Source: Chloroflexota bacterium
Lineage (GTDB): Bacteria > Chloroflexota > Anaerolineae > J102
Assembly (NCBI GenBank): GCA_013152695.1
Contig: JAADFV010000034.1
Span: 1 to 9,202 of the forward strand
DNA: 9,202 bases
Reading direction: 5' to 3'
Shown here: in pieces, positions 6,184 through 9,202 of the stretch
How the letters are laid out: every line of letters starts with the position of its first letter
Numbering within the stretch: the first letter of the stretch is position 1
Notes under the pieces: generated by a model
What the model was told of the DNA's origin: nothing
The model's input: only the letters and a program-made list of their open reading frames with translations
Database searches by the model: none
Translations under genes and position numbers: made by a program

Positions 6184-6849
6184 TGTTTGCGGCTGAATAC
6201 AGTCGGGGGCGTCGTAAGTAGGGTTATTGACGCGAGGACTGACGGGGAAGGCAATCAGGCCAGTGCCGCTGTAGGGGCGGAGGAGTTGCCGAAGGTGGGA
6301 GGGGGCGCTGGTCGGAGCAAGCCAGTCTGCATAATCGCCAGGTTCGAGGATGACAGGCATGCGGTTGTGGATTGGCCGGAGGAGTTCGTTGGCTGTGGTG
6401 GTCAGGAGGGTGCAGGATTCGATGACACTGCCGTCGTCTCCCTGCCAGCGTTCCCAGAGGCCGGCGAAGGCGAAGGGGTGGCGGTCTTCAAAGGTGACGT
6501 AGTAGGGCTGCTTGCCATTTGTGCGTTTTTGCCATTCATAGAAACCATCGGCAGGGATGAGGCAGCGACGATATTTGAAGGCGCCCCGGAAGGCTGGCTT
6601 TTCAGCGACAGTTTCGGCGCGAGCATTGATCATGCGCGCCCCGATTTTGAGATCCTTAGCCCAGAAAGGGATCAGTCCCCAGGTGAGATAGGTAAATTCT
6701 CGTTGGTTCCGGTTGGGATCGAAGCGAACAGCAGCCACCGGTTGCGTAGGAGCAATGTTGTAGCGAGGGGCGAGGTCGGGTAGATCGTGAAGGTTGAAAA
6801 GCGTAGCCAGGGTTTCAGGATCGGCCGCGAGGGTGAATCTTCCGCACAT
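6175..6849 (-). CDS. yedK: SOS response-associated peptidase (SRAP/YedK/HMCES) for abasic-site crosslinking
   Basis: SRAP proteins form a covalent thiazolidine link with abasic sites in single-stranded DNA through the N-terminal cysteine, shielding them until repair. All hallmark residues are present in the 224-residue protein: Met1-Cys2 (MCGRFTL), NIAPTQ (31-36), WGLIPFWAKD (57-66), MINARAET with Asn75 and Arg77 (73-80), GFYEW with Glu105 (102-106) and HNRMPVIL with His161 (161-168). Cys2 must become the N-terminus after Met removal, so the start at 6849 is certain. There is no recognisable SD: the mRNA just upstream is CT-rich because a four-unit heptamer array ends five bases before the ATG. 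It is followed by the Trm112-like gene. A 198-codon antisense ORF across it is a shadow. I saw no clear LexA-type operator. Confidence 0.95.
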   Translation of the reverse strand: MCGRFTLAADPETLATLFNLHDLPDLAPRYNIAPTQPVAAVRFDPNRNQREFTYLTWGLIPFWAKDLKIGARMINARAETVAEKPAFRGAFKYRRCLIPADGFYEWQKRTNGKQPYYVTFEDRHPFAFAGLWERWQGDDGSVIESCTLLTTTANELLRPIHNRMPVILEPGDYADWLAPTSAPSHLRQLLRPYSGTGLIAFPVSPRVNNPTYDAPDCIQPQTLV

Positions 6850-6854
6850 AAGCA

Positions 6855-6882
6855 GGGAGTAGGAAGTAGGAAGTAAGGAGTA
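6855..6882. repeat. Four-unit tandem heptamer array (GGAAGTA type) abutting the SRAP start
   Basis: Four contiguous 7-bp units read, on the plus strand, GGGAGTA at 6855, GGAAGTA at 6862 and 6869, and AGGAGTA at 6876. They lie 5 bp from the SRAP start codon and become a CT-rich leader in its mRNA. Short purine-rich heptamer arrays with this look are known as intergenic STRR elements in cyanobacteria; assigning this one to that class is inference. Confidence 0.75.
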
Positions 6883-6957
6883 AGGGGGGCAAGCGCCGTA
6901 AGACTGGCGCGGAATGGGCGGAGGGAAACAAAAGAGAGTATGGTCGTGCTTATTTGT

Positions 6958-6986
6958 ATGGTACTCGATGCAAGGAGGGATGTCAA
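6958..6986 (-). promoter_or_regulatory. Candidate promoter for the SRAP gene
   Basis: On the minus strand there is a perfect TTGACA (6981-6986), a 17-bp spacer and TACCAT (6958-6963, 4/6). Transcription would begin near 6951, leaving a leader of about 100 bases that contains the heptamer array. The element overlaps, on the other strand, the SD and first codon of a possible leader ORF for the nitroreductase. Confidence 0.4.
6972..6978 (+). promoter_or_regulatory. Strong Shine-Dalgarno for a possible leader ORF
   Basis: AAGGAGG lies 7 bases before the ATG at 6986. It is too far (57 bases) to serve the nitroreductase ATG at 7036 directly, and no in-frame nitroreductase start lies within a normal distance of it. 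Confidence 0.5.
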
Positions 6987-7039
6987 TGGGGTTGATGACT
7001 TCGGAAATGTTGCTGTTTCAGGCTATAATGTGGGTATGA
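6986..7039 (+). CDS. Possible 17-residue leader ORF coupled to the nitroreductase
   Basis: ATG at 6986 opens a 17-codon frame, MGLMTSEMLLFQAIMWV, ending at TGA 7037-7039. The stop overlaps the nitroreductase start as ATGA (7036-7039), the classic arrangement for termination-reinitiation. It has a much better SD than the nitroreductase itself. The peptide has no run of one amino acid that would suggest amino-acid attenuation, and it may be untranslated. The alternative is that transcription starts downstream, at the TATAAT at 7024, which would exclude this ORF from the main mRNA. Confidence 0.35.
   Translation: MGLMTSEMLLFQAIMWV
7024..7029 (+). promoter_or_regulatory. Consensus -10 box placed for a leaderless nitroreductase-cofD mRNA
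   Basis: TATAAT ends 6 bases before the ATG at 7036, so a start 7 bases downstream of the -10 would coincide with the A of the ATG. The -35 is poor and no SD precedes that ATG. It could be a real leaderless promoter or a chance match inside the leader ORF. Confidence 0.4.
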
Positions 7040-7650
7040 AAGATTCATTTGAAGATGTTTTCTGGCAAACATTGTTGACACGGCGTTCAATCCGGCGCTA
7101 TCAGCAGAAACAGGTACCCAGAGACCTGATCGAACGACTGCTAAAGGCGGCGATCTGGGCACCAAATGCACATAATCGTCAATCCTGGCGATTTGTCGTG
7201 ATCATGGAAGCAGAACGACAGCACCTGCTGGCAAAACGTCTGGCAGAGCGCTGGGAAGAGGAGATGCGGGCGGAAGGGCAGCCCGAGGAACAGATCAGAC
7301 TGCATACAAAACGATCGTATGAGCGCATTACCGGCGCCAGTGTGCTTGTGGTTGGCTGTCTCTCGACGTCAGAGGCAGTTATGTCCGGAGATGAGCGGCA
7401 TCGACGCTTGGAGTGGCAGATGGCCGTGCAGAGTACGGCTCTGGCGTTAGGACAATTGCTGCTGGCCGCCCATCATGAAGGATTGGCTGCTTGTTGGCTG
7501 TGCGCTCCCTTGTTTGCCCCCGATGTAGTCCGTGACGTGCTAGCTTTGCCGGAGGATTGGGAACCTCAGGCCTTGATCTCCTTGGGCTATGCCGCGGAAG
7601 AACGCGAATCGCAGCGTAAGCCGCTGGAAGAGGTTGTGGTATGGCGCTAG
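7036..7650 (+). CDS. Nitroreductase-family flavoprotein, FbiB C-terminal-domain-like (candidate dehydro-F420-0 reductase)
   Basis: This 204-residue FMN-dependent oxidoreductase shows family motifs RRSIRRYQQKQVP (16-28) for flavin phosphate binding, APNAHNRQSWRFVVI (42-56) and GLAACWLCAPLFAPDVVRDVLALPEDWEPQALISLGY (149-185). The middle region, with LAKRLAERWEEEMRAEGQPEEQIR (65-88), resembles, from memory, the C-terminal half of mycobacterial FbiB more than general nitroreductases. That domain reduces dehydro-F420-0 to F420-0. The gene overlaps cofD by 10 bp, and CofD makes exactly that intermediate when it uses phosphoenolpyruvate, which strengthens the assignment. An in-frame upstream ATG at 6940 would add 32 residues unlike the family, so I chose 7036; GTG at 7030 is also possible. 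A generic nitroreductase role cannot be excluded. Confidence 0.85.
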   Translation: MKDSFEDVFWQTLLTRRSIRRYQQKQVPRDLIERLLKAAIWAPNAHNRQSWRFVVIMEAERQHLLAKRLAERWEEEMRAEGQPEEQIRLHTKRSYERITGASVLVVGCLSTSEAVMSGDERHRRLEWQMAVQSTALALGQLLLAAHHEGLAACWLCAPLFAPDVVRDVLALPEDWEPQALISLGYAAEERESQRKPLEEVVVWR

Positions 7651-8594
7651 ATCACGGCTTTTCGGGCCGGGTAGTGGCTTTGGCCGGAGGCGTGGGTGGT
7701 GCCAAGCTTGCTCATGGTCTGGCCCAGGTGCTAGAACCGGAACAGCTTACAGTCGTGGTGAACACCGGTGATGACTTCGAACGATGGGGATTGTTGATCT
7801 GCCCGGACGTGGACACCGTGCTCTATAATTTGGCAGAGGTCAATCACCCCCAACAGGGATGGGGGCGAGCAGATGAGACATTTTCGGTATTGGAGGAGAT
7901 GAGACAACTGGGTGAGGATACCTGGTTTCGCCTGGGGGATCGTGATATTGCTTTACATCTTTTACGACGAGATTTATTGAACCAGGGAATGACTTTAACT
8001 GAAGTCATCGCCGAGTTAGCCCAGCGTTTGGGCGTACAGCCGAGGGTGTTACCCATGTCGGATCAGGCCGTACGGACGATGATTCAAACACCTGCGGGCG
8101 AGTTGCCTTTTCAAGAGTATTTTGTGCATCAGCAGTGTGCTCCAGTTATGCTCGGGATGCGTCTGGCAGGCTTGGCCGAGGCTCAGGCAACAGAAGCGGT
8201 GTTGGCGGCGTTAACAGAAGCAGATCTGATCGTATTTTGCCCCTCGAATCCCTTTGTCTCCCTCGATCCGATTTTGGCTTTGCCGGGAGTGCGTGATCGA
8301 GTGGCCGAGGGCGTAGCCGTGGCGGTGAGTCCCATCGTGGGGGGAAAGGCGTTAAAGGGGCCGGCGGCCAAAATGATGCAGGAATTGGGGTCAGATGTGA
8401 GTGCTCGCGGTATTGCTCAGCACTATGCGAGGTTACTTGATGGCTTTGTCTTGGATGTGAGCGATGCAGCCTTAGCTGACGATGTACGGGCACAGGGGTT
8501 GCATGTTTTGGCAACTGACACGGTGATGAGAAACAAGGCCGATCGAGAAAAGTTGGCGGCGGCCCTCTTACATTGGGTGGCAGAATGGATGTAG
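7641..8594 (+). CDS. cofD: CofD/FbiA: 2-phospho-L-lactate (or phosphoenolpyruvate-derived) transferase for F420
   Basis: CofD transfers the phospholactyl or phosphoenolpyruvyl group from its GDP-activated form to Fo, giving F420-0 or dehydro-F420-0. The 317-residue protein has the family signature from end to end: the N-terminal nucleotide motif LAGGVGGAKLAHGL (14-27), VVNTGDDFERWGLLICPDVDTVLY (39-62), WFRLGDRD (95-102), CPSNPFVSLDPIL (200-212) and the glycine-lysine-rich SPIVGGKALKGPAAKMM (230-246). ATDT lies near the C-terminus (291-294). The ATG at 7641 overlaps the end of the nitroreductase gene and follows GAAGAGG at a spacing of 7. The partner genes cofC/fbiD, cofE and the Fo synthase are not in the window. 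Which three-carbon donor is used cannot be read from motifs alone. Confidence 0.93.
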   Translation: MALDHGFSGRVVALAGGVGGAKLAHGLAQVLEPEQLTVVVNTGDDFERWGLLICPDVDTVLYNLAEVNHPQQGWGRADETFSVLEEMRQLGEDTWFRLGDRDIALHLLRRDLLNQGMTLTEVIAELAQRLGVQPRVLPMSDQAVRTMIQTPAGELPFQEYFVHQQCAPVMLGMRLAGLAEAQATEAVLAALTEADLIVFCPSNPFVSLDPILALPGVRDRVAEGVAVAVSPIVGGKALKGPAAKMMQELGSDVSARGIAQHYARLLDGFVLDVSDAALADDVRAQGLHVLATDTVMRNKADREKLAAALLHWVAEWM

Positions 8595-9202
8595 GCGGTG
8601 GGTTGCGGGAGGTGGCGCGGCAAACAGTAGCAAGATTTCTGCGTTTGGGTGAAGAAGCAAAGTTCGCCGTTCGTGGTCGTCCTGCCCCCGAGGACGCGAT
8701 TGTGGTGGCCGCCGCCGCACGTAGTGGCTCTACCTGGCTGGCAGATATGCTCAGCGCCGCACCCGGTTTACAGGAGATTTTCGAGCCTTTTCACCCCCAA
8801 CATAGTGCTCTTTATCGGCAATTGGTTGGCGTACAGGCAAATCAATCGCGGCAGTATAAACGAGTTTATCTCCGGTCAGGGACCCAGCATCCCCAGTGGG
8901 ATGTGTTACTGGCGCAGGCGCTTACGGGCAAGATTCGCAGTTATCGCACAGACTATCAGCGCCGGCGCTTTCTGCCGGATCGGTATGTGGTCAAGTTTAT
9001 TCGTGCCAATATGATGCTGGGTTATCTGGCCGATCGGTTTCAGCCGCAGATTGTGTTTTTGACCCGGCATCCTTGTGCCGTGGTATATTCACGATTGCAC
9101 AGGGTGCGGGAGCCTTGGTTTGCTGATGTGAAAGATTTATTGGCCGACGAGGCTTTGGTGGCCGATTATCTACAACCGTGGCTGCGCTATGTGGAGCAAG
9201 AG
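8585..9202 (+). CDS. PAPS-dependent sulfotransferase (partial, C-terminus outside window)
   Basis: An open frame from ATG 8585 to the last base gives 206 codons with no stop. The 5'-phosphosulfate-binding loop is AARSGSTWLADML (44-56), and the 3'-phosphate site is FLTRHPCAVVYSRL (158-171), with Arg161 and Ser169 as the expected PAPS ligands. IFEPFH (65-70) and YVVKFIRANMMLGYL (134-148) also fit the Sulfotransfer family. These enzymes move sulfate from PAPS to a sugar, lipid or small molecule; the acceptor is unknown. The ATG overlaps the cofD stop by 10 bp, with only a weak GGTGG upstream, so coupled translation is likely. A second ORF at 8649-9014 lies in another frame and is a shadow. Confidence 0.88.
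   Translation, partial: MDVGGGLREVARQTVARFLRLGEEAKFAVRGRPAPEDAIVVAAAARSGSTWLADMLSAAPGLQEIFEPFHPQHSALYRQLVGVQANQSRQYKRVYLRSGTQHPQWDVLLAQALTGKIRSYRTDYQRRRFLPDRYVVKFIRANMMLGYLADRFQPQIVFLTRHPCAVVYSRLHRVREPWFADVKDLLADEALVADYLQPWLRYVEQE

Noticed and set aside
6187..6783. 198-codon plus-strand ORF antisense to the SRAP gene
   Set aside because: It is fully covered by SRAP, whose catalytic motifs are all intact. The translation has no recognisable domain and there is no SD.
6893..6910. GCGCC/GGCGC hairpin in the SRAP leader
   Set aside because: Only 5 bp with an 8-base loop; expected by chance in GC-rich DNA.
6940..7035. 32-residue N-terminal extension of the nitroreductase from ATG 6940
   Set aside because: No SD and no resemblance to the flavoprotein family; the flavin-binding region begins normally after Met at 7036.
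8649..9014. 121-codon plus-strand ORF inside the sulfotransferase region
   Set aside because: It is in a different frame from the PAPS-binding motifs; composition and lack of motifs mark it as a shadow.

Overview
The window looks like chromosomal DNA from a Chloroflexota (Anaerolineae-like) bacterium. This is inference. It rests on a membrane-anchored SH3b protein with long Pro-Thr (PTPTP) linkers, coenzyme F420 biosynthesis genes, a MraY/WecA-type transferase with an odd active-site signature, and short purine-rich tandem heptamers. No mobile element, CRISPR array, tRNA or rRNA was seen. Genes are tightly packed and most look intact.

Layout. (1) Minus strand, 1-1359: an 85-residue conserved small protein with a consensus Shine-Dalgarno, then a single-span SH3b protein that runs off the left edge. 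(2) Plus strand, 1539-5837: a YitT-family membrane protein, then asnS, a polyprenyl-phosphate GlcNAc-1-phosphate transferase (wecA/tagO type) and ribonuclease Z. The last three are closely spaced and probably one transcript. (3) Minus strand, 6849-5884: an SRAP/YedK abasic-site DNA-protein crosslink protein followed by a Trm112-like zinc protein. A hairpin between the convergent ends of groups 2 and 3 has its T-tract on the minus-strand side. (4) Plus strand, 7036-9202: an FbiB-C-terminal-like nitroreductase, CofD/FbiA and a PAPS-dependent sulfotransferase cut by the right edge. These three overlap by 10 bp at each junction.

The most informative module is group 4. CofD joins the lactyl/enolpyruvyl-phospho side chain to Fo. 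The adjacent nitroreductase resembles the C-terminal domain of mycobacterial FbiB, which reduces dehydro-F420-0, so the pair may form a stand-alone version of those two steps, with a sulfotransferase translationally coupled behind them. Two competing start mechanisms are visible for the nitroreductase: a 17-codon leader ORF with a strong SD that ends in an ATGA overlap, and a TATAAT placed for a leaderless transcript. Other points to check are the missing aspartate in the WecA-like enzyme, the heptamer array abutting the SD-less SRAP start, and extended -10 (TGnTATnnT) promoters upstream of four genes. Motif comparisons are from memory; no searches were run.
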